Below, piece after piece: positions 26,525 to 35,260 of a DNA stretch of 64,000 bases. The notes below the pieces were generated by a model. It worked only from the letters and a program-made list of their open reading frames with translations, searched no databases and was not told the origin of the DNA. Position numbers and translations under genes: made by a program. The DNA comes from an uncultured Chryseobacterium sp. (GTDB lineage Bacteria; Bacteroidota; Bacteroidia; Flavobacteriales; Weeksellaceae). The stretch covers positions 62,001 through 126,000 of the forward strand of contig CAJYLH010000034.1 in the NCBI GenBank assembly GCA_913775525.1, given 5' to 3'. How positions within the stretch are numbered: position 1 is the stretch's first letter; every line of letters begins with the position of its first letter.

Positions 26525-29500
26525 TTAAAAATTATATCTTACGCCAAGTTGTGCCTGGAATCTTGAAGCGAACTGATCGATTGTATAAGGCAGGTTAGGT
26601 GTTTTAAAATTATACGTAGGATCTCCTGCACCCGGCTGTCCTGTAGCAACATTCCCTACTTTGGTCAACCCTACGCTCGCTGTTGAATTAAAGGTATTCG
26701 GTACAAAGTACACCTTGCCCCAATCCTTATTCAGCAGGTTGGTCAGGTTGATGATACTCAGGGAAATCTGTAAATTACTTTTGTTCTTCTGGCTCAGCCT
26801 GATCTCATCCATAATCCTGAAATCTGCCTGGATATTCCACGGCGTGAAATCACCGTTTCGTTCCGTGAATTTCCCTCTCCTGCTGCTCAGGTATTCATTA
26901 CCGTTAACGAAAGTTTCATAATCAGCAACCTGCTGTGCGGCAGACACAAGAATATTTCCTGATGCATCTTTGATCGGGGTAATATATTTGGCTGCTTCAG
27001 CCGCATCTTTGAAAATGTAGGCCAAACCGGCTGCCTGCCCTGAATTGGCAATCGTGCTGTTTACAAATCCCCATGAGAATGGGTTTCCTGACTGTGCATT
27101 GAAATACACATTGGCGGAAAGCCTGTTGGATTCAGAAATGTTAAGCCCGTATCCAAGATTTGCGACTACCCTGTTTTTAATAGCGAAATTAGAAGTAGCT
27201 AATTTAGGATCATTAGGAGTGAGCGACTGGTTCATCTGCCAGTTACTTTCCATGGAATTACGGATTCCGTTGGTCAGATCTTTGGCATCACCATAAGTAT
27301 AAGCCACAAAGAAATTGAATCCGAAATTATAGGATTTTGATAGCTGTGCCGTCAGGTTATACCTATATCCTTCTTTGGTATTGGACAACATGTAAGCGTT
27401 GGAGAAATTGCTGTTGATATTCGAGCTGTAGATCGGCATTTCATGATTGGTATCATAGCTGTAATAGGATACTACATCTCTCTTATTGACCTGCTGGAAT
27501 TTAAGGTCATACAATACTTTTGTATAGATTCCTTCCAACGTAAGCTTATATCCGGAGACCGTATAATCCACTCCCAGGGAGCTTCGCCATACTTTTGGCA
27601 TTTTGAAATTATTATCAATAAGGTCCACCTGAACTTTGGAGGAATTCTGCCATTTCGGGAAATTAGCACTTACAAGCGGATCACCGTTGGCAGCCAGCTG
27701 AGCAGCCGTCGGGGAATTGTAATCATAACTTCCGAATCCTACTCCGTCATTATAATAGGCGTATCCCAGCCATGCAAATGGAATCCTTCCCACGAAAATT
27801 CCTGAACCTCCTCTCAATACTACAGACCGGTCTTCGGTAAGGTCATAAGTAAATCCTAATCTTGGCGATAAGGTAGGCTTATTCAGATAATTATTGGTAA
27901 GCTGGCTAAGCGGGGTATACGTATACGTTGTTCCATAGTTAGGATCCTGAGGCGAATTGTTGACCTGAGGGCTTAACAGCGGTTTATTCGGAAGGTCGGT
28001 ATAATCTACCCGTACTCCGGGTGTCAGCCTGAGTTTCCCCCAGTTGATTTCATCCTGAAAGTATAGTGACAGCAGATTAACCTGATAATGGGCGTAAGGA
28101 TTGTTGAAAAGGGTATTCCTGTCTTCGCCGTTCAGAGAATATGTCCCTCTGATCCTTGCCGGATTGGAGTTGAAAAAATCGTTCAGACTCTTATATGAAA
28201 TCCTTCCGTTCAGTGCATTTACAAAACCATAATCAATATTGTACAACTCATTGTGAGTTCCCAACAAGAAGGTATGATGGCCTTCTTTATAGGTCAGGTT
28301 ATCCGTAATTTCAAAAGTCTTCTGTTTCATATTGAATACCGTTGCCTCCCGGTCATTCCCCAGAAGGATTGTCCCTCCGTTATAGGCAATTTCAACCTGT
28401 GGGAACATGGCATTGGAAGACGTAGGATCCCTGTAATCATGGATAGACGAATATCCCAGCACTAAATTGTTGTTCCATTGATCATTGAAACGGCTTTTCA
28501 GCTCTAAAGTTGTGGTGGAGGCGGTATTCTTCTGAACGAAATCCATTCCTGAGAACCTGAAATTGGCTCCGTCACGCTCCAGGTTGGAAGCCTGAGAGAA
28601 TACGGTATTATTCTTAATGGATAACGTATGCCTGTCATTGATCTTCCAGTCAAGTTTATTAAAGAGCTTGGAACTTTCCGAAAAATTGGTATAGGCATCA
28701 TAGGTTCCCGGATCAAAGTTGTATTTGCTGCGTACAAAATTTGAAATCTGGCCCGCCACATTGTCATTCACAAGAGCACTCGGGTCATTGGCATTATAGA
28801 ACACAGGATCTCTTCTTTTGGTATATTCCATATTGGTAAACAGGAACAGCTTATCTTTTATCACCGGTAAACCTACCCTTCCTCCGTAAATGAAATCCTC
28901 AAATGAATTAGGCATTTTGGAATTGTCACCAATCCTGTTTCTTCCTGTTATCGCCGCATTCCTCCCGTATGCATATAAAGATCCCTCAACATTGTTGCTT
29001 CCGCTCCTGGTTACGGCATTTATACTTCCACCCAGGAAGTTTCCTAATTTTACATCATAGGGTGCAATATAGACCTGAACATCCTGGATAGCATCTAAAC
29101 TTATAGAATTGGACCGCGTACTGCTTCCGGGCATTCCTGATGTTCCGGTTTGGCCTCCCAGAGAAGGACTGAATCCGATTGCATCGTTATTGATGGAACC
29201 GTCAATGGTTACGTTATTATAGCGGAAGTTGGTTCCGTTGAAGGAGTTGTTGGCACTCTGCGGTACCAGTTTGGTTACATCTTGAATACCCCTGTTGATA
29301 TTAGGAAGTCCTGAAATCTGCGCCTGGCTGATGCCCACTCCATATTTGGCAATACTTTTCTTAGAGGTTAACTTTACCTCATCGATCATTTTTTCTTTAT
29401 TGTTAACTTCTACAACAGGCAGGTCATTATTTCCTAATGAAAGCTGTACGTTACTGTTGGAATAAATGACCTGTGAACCATCAGAGATCTCGATTTTATA

Positions 29501-29710
29501 CGGGCCTCCCGGCTGCAGGTTATCAAGGCTGAACTGTCCTTTACTGTTGCTTTTGGTTTCAAAAGTACTGTTGGTAGGTATGTGCACTACTTTTACTGTC
29601 ATTTCCGAAGCGGTTCCTCTTAATCTTCCAAAGATTTTAGAGCTTGTTTCCTGTGAAAAGGCAAGACTGAAAGAAAGCAGCGCAACAGCACAGATTATTC
29701 TTTTCTTCAT
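26525..29710 (-). CDS. Oar-like TonB-dependent outer-membrane receptor
   Basis: Large outer-membrane barrel of 1061 residues. It has a signal peptide (LLSFSLAFSQ), an N-terminal carboxypeptidase-regulatory-like domain (FGRLRGTASEMTVKVVHIPT, residues 27-100), a plug domain (NINRGIQDVTKLVPQSA, then DAIQDVQVYIAPYDVKLGNF) and a long beta-barrel ending in the outer-membrane signal QLGVRYNF. The plug wording and length match Oar/OmpA-related receptors of Bacteroidota rather than SusC (no SusD gene adjoins). In other bacteria Oar-type proteins have been linked to protease or signal export. Ligand is unknown. It is flanked by a terminator and appears monocistronic. Confidence 0.92.
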   Translation of the reverse strand: MKKRIICAVALLSFSLAFSQETSSKIFGRLRGTASEMTVKVVHIPTNSTFETKSNSKGQFSLDNLQPGGPYKIEISDGSQVIYSNSNVQLSLGNNDLPVVEVNNKEKMIDEVKLTSKKSIAKYGVGISQAQISGLPNINRGIQDVTKLVPQSANNSFNGTNFRYNNVTIDGSINNDAIGFSPSLGGQTGTSGMPGSSTRSNSISLDAIQDVQVYIAPYDVKLGNFLGGSINAVTRSGSNNVEGSLYAYGRNAAITGRNRIGDNSKMPNSFEDFIYGGRVGLPVIKDKLFLFTNMEYTKRRDPVFYNANDPSALVNDNVAGQISNFVRSKYNFDPGTYDAYTNFSESSKLFNKLDWKINDRHTLSIKNNTVFSQASNLERDGANFRFSGMDFVQKNTASTTTLELKSRFNDQWNNNLVLGYSSIHDYRDPTSSNAMFPQVEIAYNGGTILLGNDREATVFNMKQKTFEITDNLTYKEGHHTFLLGTHNELYNIDYGFVNALNGRISYKSLNDFFNSNPARIRGTYSLNGEDRNTLFNNPYAHYQVNLLSLYFQDEINWGKLRLTPGVRVDYTDLPNKPLLSPQVNNSPQDPNYGTTYTYTPLSQLTNNYLNKPTLSPRLGFTYDLTEDRSVVLRGGSGIFVGRIPFAWLGYAYYNDGVGFGSYDYNSPTAAQLAANGDPLVSANFPKWQNSSKVQVDLIDNNFKMPKVWRSSLGVDYTVSGYKLTLEGIYTKVLYDLKFQQVNKRDVVSYYSYDTNHEMPIYSSNINSNFSNAYMLSNTKEGYRYNLTAQLSKSYNFGFNFFVAYTYGDAKDLTNGIRNSMESNWQMNQSLTPNDPKLATSNFAIKNRVVANLGYGLNISESNRLSANVYFNAQSGNPFSWGFVNSTIANSGQAAGLAYIFKDAAEAAKYITPIKDASGNILVSAAQQVADYETFVNGNEYLSSRRGKFTERNGDFTPWNIQADFRIMDEIRLSQKNKSNLQISLSIINLTNLLNKDWGKVYFVPNTFNSTASVGLTKVGNVATGQPGAGDPTYNFKTPNLPYTIDQFASRFQAQLGVRYNF

Positions 29711-29896
29711 AACTTATTTTTAGGTTCAAAATTGTATGGCAAAATTAAGTGCACGAATAAGAATCAGTGGTAACACACAGTTAACATTACGTTACCTAAT
29801 TTTTAATATTTCCTTAAAAAAAACTTAAAGAACATCCGGCATATACCACAAGTCATCAGAAAAATCCCTATTTTTAAGTTTAAAATCAACCAGATT

Positions 29897-30784
29897 ATGA
29901 AATTTGGAAAAGTAGCAGACCCTTCTCGCATCGACTTTACTTTACCTGAAGACCATCCATCCACGAAAGCTATTCTGAGCCAGAATAAAAATGGCCTGGA
30001 AAATATTTCCATCGGTTGTGCCAAATGGAGCCGTGCCGACCTCAAAGGATTCTATCCCAAAGGAACCAAAGATGAATTGCGCTATTATGCTACTCAATTT
30101 AATTCCATTGAGCTTAACGCAACGTTTTACGGAATGCCTACACCCGAACAGATTATAACCTGGAAAGATAAAACGCCTGACCATTTCAGGTTTTTCCCTA
30201 AGATCACCAATACAGTGTCACACTTCAGACGGCTGATAGATGTTACAGATGCAGTTACACAGTTTGCTTCTTCTGTTATGCACTTTGATGAAAAACTGGG
30301 TATGGTGTTCTTACAGCTTCACGATAACTTTCAGCCGAAGGATTATAACCGCCTGGAAAAATTCGTCAAAGACTGGCCCCAGGAGGTTCCGGTTGCTATT
30401 GAGCTCAGGAATGAAGAATGGTTTTCAGATGAAGCGGTTTTCAATAAGACCTGTGCGCTGTTTGAGGATCATCATATTACCAATATTATTGTGGATACAC
30501 CGGGAAGAAGAGATATGCTCCATATGCGCCTGACTACGCCCAATACTTTTATCCGGTACGTGGCTACGGATTCTGATCATGACTATCAAAGACTGGATGC
30601 CTGGATCGACCGCCTGACCAACTGGAAGCAGCAGGGGCTTCGCAACCTTTACTTCTTTGTCCATCAGGATATCAGTGGCTCGAACCTGTTATCCGCTTAT
30701 CTGATTGAGAAGATAAATAATGCATGGAATACTTCAATCCACGTTCCGAAGATGGCCACTGAAAGTACCGGTACTCTGTTTTAA
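29897..30784 (+). CDS. DUF72 (YecE-like) protein
   Basis: A 295-residue protein of the DUF72 TIM-barrel-like family, whose biochemical role is not established. Recognisable features are IGCAKWSRADLKGFYPKGTKDELRYYA, the FNSIELNATFYGMP segment, KITNTVSHFRRL and VAIELRNEEWFSDE. The ATG at 29897 gives the usual family N-terminus with a ~40-residue extension. It is transcribed divergently from the Oar-like receptor. Function is left open. Confidence 0.88.
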   Translation: MKFGKVADPSRIDFTLPEDHPSTKAILSQNKNGLENISIGCAKWSRADLKGFYPKGTKDELRYYATQFNSIELNATFYGMPTPEQIITWKDKTPDHFRFFPKITNTVSHFRRLIDVTDAVTQFASSVMHFDEKLGMVFLQLHDNFQPKDYNRLEKFVKDWPQEVPVAIELRNEEWFSDEAVFNKTCALFEDHHITNIIVDTPGRRDMLHMRLTTPNTFIRYVATDSDHDYQRLDAWIDRLTNWKQQGLRNLYFFVHQDISGSNLLSAYLIEKINNAWNTSIHVPKMATESTGTLF

Positions 30785-30814
30785 AATCAATAAATAGATC
30801 ATAAAAGGAGTATA

Positions 30815-30841
30815 CAATATCGATCGTGTCGATCAATATTG
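30815..30841. repeat. Inverted repeat downstream of the DUF72 gene
   Basis: CAATAT-C-GATCG and CGATC-A-ATATTG form 11 pairs with one mismatch around a three-base loop. There is no T-run, so it is not a canonical terminator; it may be a processing hairpin or protein-binding palindrome. Confidence 0.55.
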
Positions 30842-30915
30842 AATCCTTACATGACCATACTTCTTTATCAAATGAATGGAGTACTTTTATTCGCTTATTT
30901 TCATTAACTTAGCAG

Positions 30916-30950
30916 ATGAAATAATTCACATATAATTTGAATTATTTCAT
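30916..30950 (+). repeat. Perfect 13-bp inverted repeat before a small gene
   Basis: ATGAAATAATTCA (30916-30928) and TGAATTATTTCAT (30938-30950) are exact reverse complements separated by nine bases. The structure ends 13 bases before the ATG at 30964 and could be an operator or a leader hairpin. Confidence 0.6.
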
Positions 30951-30963
30951 TAAAATAAATGAT

Positions 30964-31188
30964 ATGGAAGATCATAAAATCTGCAGCATAACCCTTCCTG
31001 AAAATGACTTCAGTGATGAGTATACGTTTTACGAAAACGGTAAGATTGAACGGGTGCGTCTGGAAGAAGGCGAAAAAAAAGAACGGATAAACAAAGAACA
31101 GATCACCACCAGGAATAAAGACAGGCTGATACGATTATGTCCTGAAGATGATAAGGAAAAAGTAATGCTGGTCCTGGATTATCCCTGA
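30964..31188 (+). CDS. Small hypothetical protein
   Basis: A 74-residue charged protein with no signal peptide or membrane segment, starting MEDHKICSITLPENDF at the ATG at 30964. A TTG 27 bases earlier lies inside the 13-bp inverted repeat and is rejected. Composition is Glu/Lys/Arg-rich (EGEKKERINKEQITTRNKDR), which suggests a soluble cytoplasmic protein. I do not recognise a family. It converges on the gene at 31204 with only 15 bases between the stops. Confidence 0.6.
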   Translation: MEDHKICSITLPENDFSDEYTFYENGKIERVRLEEGEKKERINKEQITTRNKDRLIRLCPEDDKEKVMLVLDYP

Positions 31189-31203
31189 TGAAATAGTAAG
31201 ATT

Positions 31204-31794
31204 TTATTTTCTTCTGAGCAGCAAAACGAGATTAAGGAACAGCAGCAGCAGATCCAGGGTAACCCAGATTCCGTATTTTACATTCTCATGATTATATGCC
31301 TCAATCTGCTTTTTAGCAGTGTCTGAAAGCTTCATGCTCTGATTAATGTAATTATGGATCTCAATTACCTGGTCGATATTTTTATTAGGCACGGAATGCT
31401 GTGAAAAATAGACCAGGTTTTTCTTTCCCAGATATCCTACGATCCAGTATTCATTGGATTTATCCATCCTGAGATACTCTATACGGTAATATTCAGGACG
31501 GATGGTTCCGATATGCTTCACCTCCGGCATTGCAGCACTCGAAACTTCATTGACGTTGATGACGTAAAAATCCAGCGTTTGCGGAAGTTTATTGATGACC
31601 TGCAGTGCCAGTGAATTCTGGACAATCCCTACAGAACTCTTCTTAATAAACCAATACGAAAAAACAGAAACGGCGAAAACAACCGTTACGATACGGAACA
31701 GCTTTGCCCATTCGGCTCCTTTCCCCTTCCTTATTTTAGACAGAAACAAAGAGATGACCAGTGCCAGGAAAAGTGTAAAAATGATTAGCATCAT
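31204..31794 (-). CDS. Hypothetical membrane protein with three membrane helices
   Basis: A 196-residue protein with two N-terminal hydrophobic helices (about 1-19 and 33-50), a ~110-residue probably extracytoplasmic domain, and a C-terminal helix (VTLDLLLLFLNLVLLL) ending in RRK. No family is recognised. A TATCTTTG -7 element ends only four bases before the ATG, so the mRNA would be almost or completely leaderless; a second ATG follows immediately. Confidence 0.65.
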   Translation of the reverse strand: MMLIIFTLFLALVISLFLSKIRKGKGAEWAKLFRIVTVVFAVSVFSYWFIKKSSVGIVQNSLALQVINKLPQTLDFYVINVNEVSSAAMPEVKHIGTIRPEYYRIEYLRMDKSNEYWIVGYLGKKNLVYFSQHSVPNKNIDQVIEIHNYINQSMKLSDTAKKQIEAYNHENVKYGIWVTLDLLLLFLNLVLLLRRK

Positions 31795-31798
31795 ACGG

Positions 31799-31806
31799 CA
31801 AAGATA
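31799..31806 (-). promoter_or_regulatory. -7 element implying a leaderless mRNA
   Basis: TATCTTTG on the minus strand, four bases before the ATG at 31794. Given usual spacing, transcription would begin at or within the start codon. Confidence 0.5.
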
Positions 31807-31830
31807 CTGATTTAGTATTTGAACAGGTGA

Positions 31831-32478
31831 TTAATCTACATTCCATTCCCTGTAAAACTGGTCAAGGAAATTCAGCATAAAATTATGGCGTTCTTCAGCA
31901 ATTTCTTTTCCTTTAGTGGTATTCATCAGGTTTTTCAGCAGCAGGAGCTTTTCATAAAAATGATTGATTGTAGTGCCATCAGATTTTTTATATTCCTCCT
32001 TAGACATATCCAGTCTCGGTTTCAGGTCAGGATGGTACATGAGGTTATTCTTAAAACCTCCGAAATTAAAGGTCCTGGCTACCCCAATCGCTCCAATGGC
32101 ATCAATACGGTCTGCATCCTGAACAATTTTAAGTTCCAGAGGAAGGTCTTTTGGCACGTCATTCCTGTTTTTAAAGGAAATATTCTTAATGACAAATAAA
32201 ACCTGTTGGATGAGGTCTTCCGAGGCATCCTGGCTTTCAAGGAATGTACGGGAAACCTGCAAGGCAAGGTTTTCATCACCATTGTGAAACTTAGGGTCTG
32301 CAATATCATGTAATAATGCCGAAAGTTCAACCACGTCATGGTTGCAGTTTTCATCCTGAGCAATTTTTCTGGCCAGCTTCCAGACTCTTTCAATATGAAA
32401 CCAGTCGTGCCCGGCCTCCGCCCCTTTAAGTTGTTCTTTTACAAATTCTGCTGTATTTTCAATCAGATTGTTTTTCAT
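31831..32478 (-). CDS. HD-domain phosphohydrolase
   Basis: Predicted metal-dependent phosphohydrolase of the YedJ-like HD group. From the ATG at 32478 it has 215 residues; another ATG four codons upstream is possible. The H...HD...D set is visible: AGHDWFHIERVW, LSALLHDIADPKFH and DADRIDAIGAIGVARTF. The N-terminus overlaps the 3' end of the alpha/beta hydrolase gene by about 20 bases, so the two are translationally linked. Physiological substrate is unknown. Confidence 0.88.
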   Translation of the reverse strand: MKNNLIENTAEFVKEQLKGAEAGHDWFHIERVWKLARKIAQDENCNHDVVELSALLHDIADPKFHNGDENLALQVSRTFLESQDASEDLIQQVLFVIKNISFKNRNDVPKDLPLELKIVQDADRIDAIGAIGVARTFNFGGFKNNLMYHPDLKPRLDMSKEEYKKSDGTTINHFYEKLLLLKNLMNTTKGKEIAEERHNFMLNFLDQFYREWNVD

Positions 32479-33316
32479 GCATCCATTCATTTAAAATAAT
32501 AGTCCAGAGCTTTCTGTTATAGCTTCTAAAGAAATTCACGTGCCCTATTTTTCCTGCCTCAGATTCAGAAGTCCGTATCAGCCTGTGAACGGGCCTAAGA
32601 TAGCTGTATGTATCATTCAGCAAACTGTTTACCGCTTTTTCAGTAAGCCACGGGTCATCCTCAGCACGGATAACGAGTGTTTTTTGGGTAAGCCTTTCCG
32701 AATAATCCTTTGCCGTCTTCAGCAGGGCACTTGTAGATTTCCGGTTCAAAATTAAGATTCTCCAGTCATAAGCGCAATTTTTCGGCAAACTTTCTCCCAG
32801 TCCGAACCACTGTGCCGGAAAATATCCCATCAAAGCAGTAAAGAGTGGTTGTGCGATCCCAAATCCAAGATACGCTTCTACTTTTGTCCTCCAGTTTAAA
32901 TGCCCGACAAACGCATTCTGTGCTCCTACAAAAGCAAATTCTTCAAACATGACAGAATCCTCATTCATCCCTACAATTAAAGCTCCTACAGAATGTCCAA
33001 GCAAATATTTTCTGTAATCCTGAAAATGAGTTTTGATGTAATCTGTCACCGCTTTATAATCCTCTGTCCCCCAGCTTCTCATGGATGCGCTACATGTACT
33101 GATATCCTGAGGCTTTGAAAGTCCTATCCCGAAATAATCATACGTAATGACGGTAAATCCATGCTGGGAAAAATAGTGTGCGAATGAAAAGTAAACCTGC
33201 TGCTTTACGCCGGTAGCAGAATTGATCAGCAATATACTTCCATTGCTCTGATCCGGCACGAAAATATGTGCGACAATAGAATTTTCACCTTTAGTGTTGA
33301 GAATCAGCTTTTCCAT
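32459..33316 (-). CDS. Alpha/beta hydrolase (COG4757-like)
   Basis: A 285-residue serine hydrolase. The nucleophile elbow is LLGHSVGALIVG (Ser in GHSVG). An acidic residue in VIRAEDDPWLTEKAV and a late His in GKIGHVNFF complete a plausible triad. The pattern YFSQHGFTVITYDYFGIGLSKP matches the predicted hydrolases grouped as COG4757. No signal peptide is seen, so it is likely cytoplasmic. A terminator for the kinase gene lies 16 bases upstream of its ATG, and the gene overlaps the HD phosphohydrolase downstream. Substrate is unknown. Confidence 0.82.
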   Translation of the reverse strand: MEKLILNTKGENSIVAHIFVPDQSNGSILLINSATGVKQQVYFSFAHYFSQHGFTVITYDYFGIGLSKPQDISTCSASMRSWGTEDYKAVTDYIKTHFQDYRKYLLGHSVGALIVGMNEDSVMFEEFAFVGAQNAFVGHLNWRTKVEAYLGFGIAQPLFTALMGYFPAQWFGLGESLPKNCAYDWRILILNRKSTSALLKTAKDYSERLTQKTLVIRAEDDPWLTEKAVNSLLNDTYSYLRPVHRLIRTSESEAGKIGHVNFFRSYNRKLWTIILNEWMHEKQSD

Positions 33317-33324
33317 AGTTCAAA

Positions 33325-33350
33325 TAAAAAAGTCCACTGTAAAAGTGAAC
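33325..33350 (-). terminator. Terminator of the PfkB kinase gene
   Basis: Minus-strand GTTCACT/AGTGGAC stem (seven pairs, one G-T) with a five-base loop, then six T. Confidence 0.65.
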
Positions 33351-33407
33351 ATTTTCTATTTCTTTTTCTGCATCAAGGCCTGTTTTCTGTATGCAGCAAA
33401 TAATGGA

Positions 33408-34295
33408 TCACCTGAAATCTGAAAGCCGGGGCAAGCCATTCTGAGAACCTTTTTTGCAGGAAACCCTGGCTGATACTTCATTCCCGAATCTGACACATTC
33501 ATCGATAGGATTCCCATGGCAGAGTGCAATGGCAAAACCTGACGTAAATGCATCACCCATTCCCATTTTATAGATCGCTTTATCGCCATCATGGCGGAAA
33601 TATTTCATTTCCGTACCATCAAAATATACGGTGGAATTTGCATCATCGCGCACAAAGAGTTTATTGAAATATTTTTTCAGGATATCTTCCCGCTGTTCTT
33701 CTCCGAATATAATATGCAGTTCACTGCTCTTGGCAACAATAAAATCAATCTGATCAATGATTTCTTTGCTTAAGGGTATTGCGGGTGAGGCATACAGGCC
33801 AACCATGTTACGGTATTTCTTTGCCTTTCTGATAGTATACTCTATCACTGACATCGACACTTCCAGCTGTACGAGTACGAGATCTGAAGTCTGAAAATAT
33901 TTGTCTGCAGCCTCCACATGAGCATTATCCAGACAGTGATTGGCAGCCGGAACTACCACAATTGCGGCATCCCCGTCAGCAGTAGTTACATAGGCCGTTC
34001 CTGTAGCGTCCCTGTCAGTCTCGTGTACAAAACCTACGTTAACATTTTCATTCACAAGATTCCTCATGATCTGCTGCCCGAGGGGATCCATACCTACACA
34101 GCCTATAAAATACACACTTGCACCCAATCTTGATGTTCCTACGGCCTGATTCGCCCCTTTACCGCCGAAATAGCTCTCTGAATTACGGGCCATCACGGTC
34201 TCATTGGCTGAAGGAACCTTCTCAGTTTCCAGGACCAGGTCTATGGAAGAACTTCCTACCACAATAATTTTGGGTTGATCTGCTGAAAATTTCAT
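33408..34295 (-). CDS. PfkB-family sugar kinase (ribokinase-like)
   Basis: A 295-residue carbohydrate kinase. It has the N-terminal signature IVVGSSSIDLVLETEKVPSA, the substrate-binding FGGKGANQAVGTSRLGA, and a C-terminal catalytic region MGMGDAFTSGFAIAL. The conserved GAGD anion-hole motif reads GMGD, and the mid-protein N-x-x-E motif is degenerate (AKSSE), so substrate or activity may differ from ribokinase. It is flanked by its own promoter and terminator. No ribose transporter or regulator is nearby. Confidence 0.85.
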   Translation of the reverse strand: MKFSADQPKIIVVGSSSIDLVLETEKVPSANETVMARNSESYFGGKGANQAVGTSRLGASVYFIGCVGMDPLGQQIMRNLVNENVNVGFVHETDRDATGTAYVTTADGDAAIVVVPAANHCLDNAHVEAADKYFQTSDLVLVQLEVSMSVIEYTIRKAKKYRNMVGLYASPAIPLSKEIIDQIDFIVAKSSELHIIFGEEQREDILKKYFNKLFVRDDANSTVYFDGTEMKYFRHDGDKAIYKMGMGDAFTSGFAIALCHGNPIDECVRFGNEVSARVSCKKGSQNGLPRLSDFR

Positions 34296-34315
34296 TGTGC
34301 TCTACACTGTTTATG

Positions 34316-34352
34316 GTTATACACAAATGTATAACAAATATTGTTGTTACAA
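34316..34352 (-). promoter_or_regulatory. Kinase promoter overlapped by a palindrome
   Basis: Minus-strand TTG (34350-34352), an 18-base spacer and TACATTTG (34324-34331) form a near-ideal promoter. The perfect palindrome GTTATACA-caaa-TGTATAAC (34316-34335) covers the -7 element, the expected place for a repressor operator. Confidence 0.7.
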
Positions 34353-34365
34353 GAATGTTTTTCGG

Positions 34366-35001
34366 CTAGCTGATTTCAATGAATTCTGTGACTATTTTTA
34401 CCGGTCTGCGCTCTTCATCGTAACCGATATAGCTGGCATAAAAACCTTCTCCATAGCCTGTTTCGAATGCGAAAATAGTTCCGGGATGATCTTCAGAAGG
34501 CTTTAGGAATGCGTATTGGTCGATGGCCCCGTTTTCATCGAAAAAGTAATCATGAAAAAACTCTTCATAGATGCCCATAAAATCCACTCCTTTGCTTCGG
34601 TAAAGTCGCTGCTCCAGTTTATTAAGTTCATCCTGTGTATCGGCATCCATAAAACAGCCCATGCCACTTTCCACAGGATAGCCAAATACTTCTTCATCGG
34701 CAAGTTCTGCCAAATCCTGGCCTTCGGTTGTCGCCATACTCCATTCCTTTACAGCTGCTGTACTGAAAACAACTTCTGCATAGGCAACGCAATTGCTCTC
34801 CCTTTCCTTATGCAACAGGACAGAAAAATCACCTTTAGGAAAAATTGTATTGAAAGGTTTCATATCACTGGTGATTACAGGATCACAGGAGACCAGTTTT
34901 CCACTGGGAAGATAAATCTTTCCTACTTCGAAGCTTTCCAGCAAAGGGCTTTCAACGAAGCTTTTGGAAAATATTTTTTTTATGTTTTCTATGTGTTTCA
35001 T
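34366..35001 (-). CDS. DUF4241 protein
   Basis: A 211-residue protein matching the DUF4241 pattern: GKIYLPSGKLVSCDP near residue 27, FPKGDFSVLLHKE, FGYPVESGMGCFMDADTQ, and the C-terminal GYGEGFYASYIGYDEERRPVKIVTEF. Members are of unknown function and often occur near toxin-immunity-type genes, but no such partner is visible here. It has no signal peptide. The gene is in the same direction as the kinase but separated by the kinase promoter. Confidence 0.8.
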   Translation of the reverse strand: MKHIENIKKIFSKSFVESPLLESFEVGKIYLPSGKLVSCDPVITSDMKPFNTIFPKGDFSVLLHKERESNCVAYAEVVFSTAAVKEWSMATTEGQDLAELADEEVFGYPVESGMGCFMDADTQDELNKLEQRLYRSKGVDFMGIYEEFFHDYFFDENGAIDQYAFLKPSEDHPGTIFAFETGYGEGFYASYIGYDEERRPVKIVTEFIEIS

Positions 35002-35132
35002 ATATTCTACTTATCCAATATCAGGCTGAACAATATCAGAACCTTATTCTTTTTTCTAAAATCGATGCATCAGGCTTAAAGTCAATGGCTTTACATTTAA
35101 TACATTCTGTCTGTCTATTTTCAGACCAAGCT

Positions 35133-35172
35133 AAAAAACTGCAAAGAAGACATGTTATACTGTCTTCTTTGC
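35133..35172 (-). terminator. Terminator of valS
   Basis: A perfect 12-pair stem GCAAAGAAGACA/TGTCTTCTTTGC (35141-35152, 35161-35172) with an eight-base loop is followed on the minus strand by six T. Confidence 0.88.
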
Positions 35173-35260
35173 TGATTATTGATTACAGAGTTCCTTTATA
35201 ACTTGCAGCAGCTATCTATCAGTAGCTTTTCAAAAGCTGCTGCCATTACTGCTGTATGCT

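Noticed and set aside
26525..29710. SusC-type receptor in a polysaccharide utilisation locus
   Set aside because: No SusD partner or glycoside hydrolases adjoin, and the plug sequence fits Oar-like receptors better.
33356..33592. Second open frame over the 3' end of the PfkB kinase, possibly a frameshifted C-terminus
   Set aside because: The kinase frame itself continues through the conserved C-terminal motif to a sensible stop at 33408, so no frameshift is needed.
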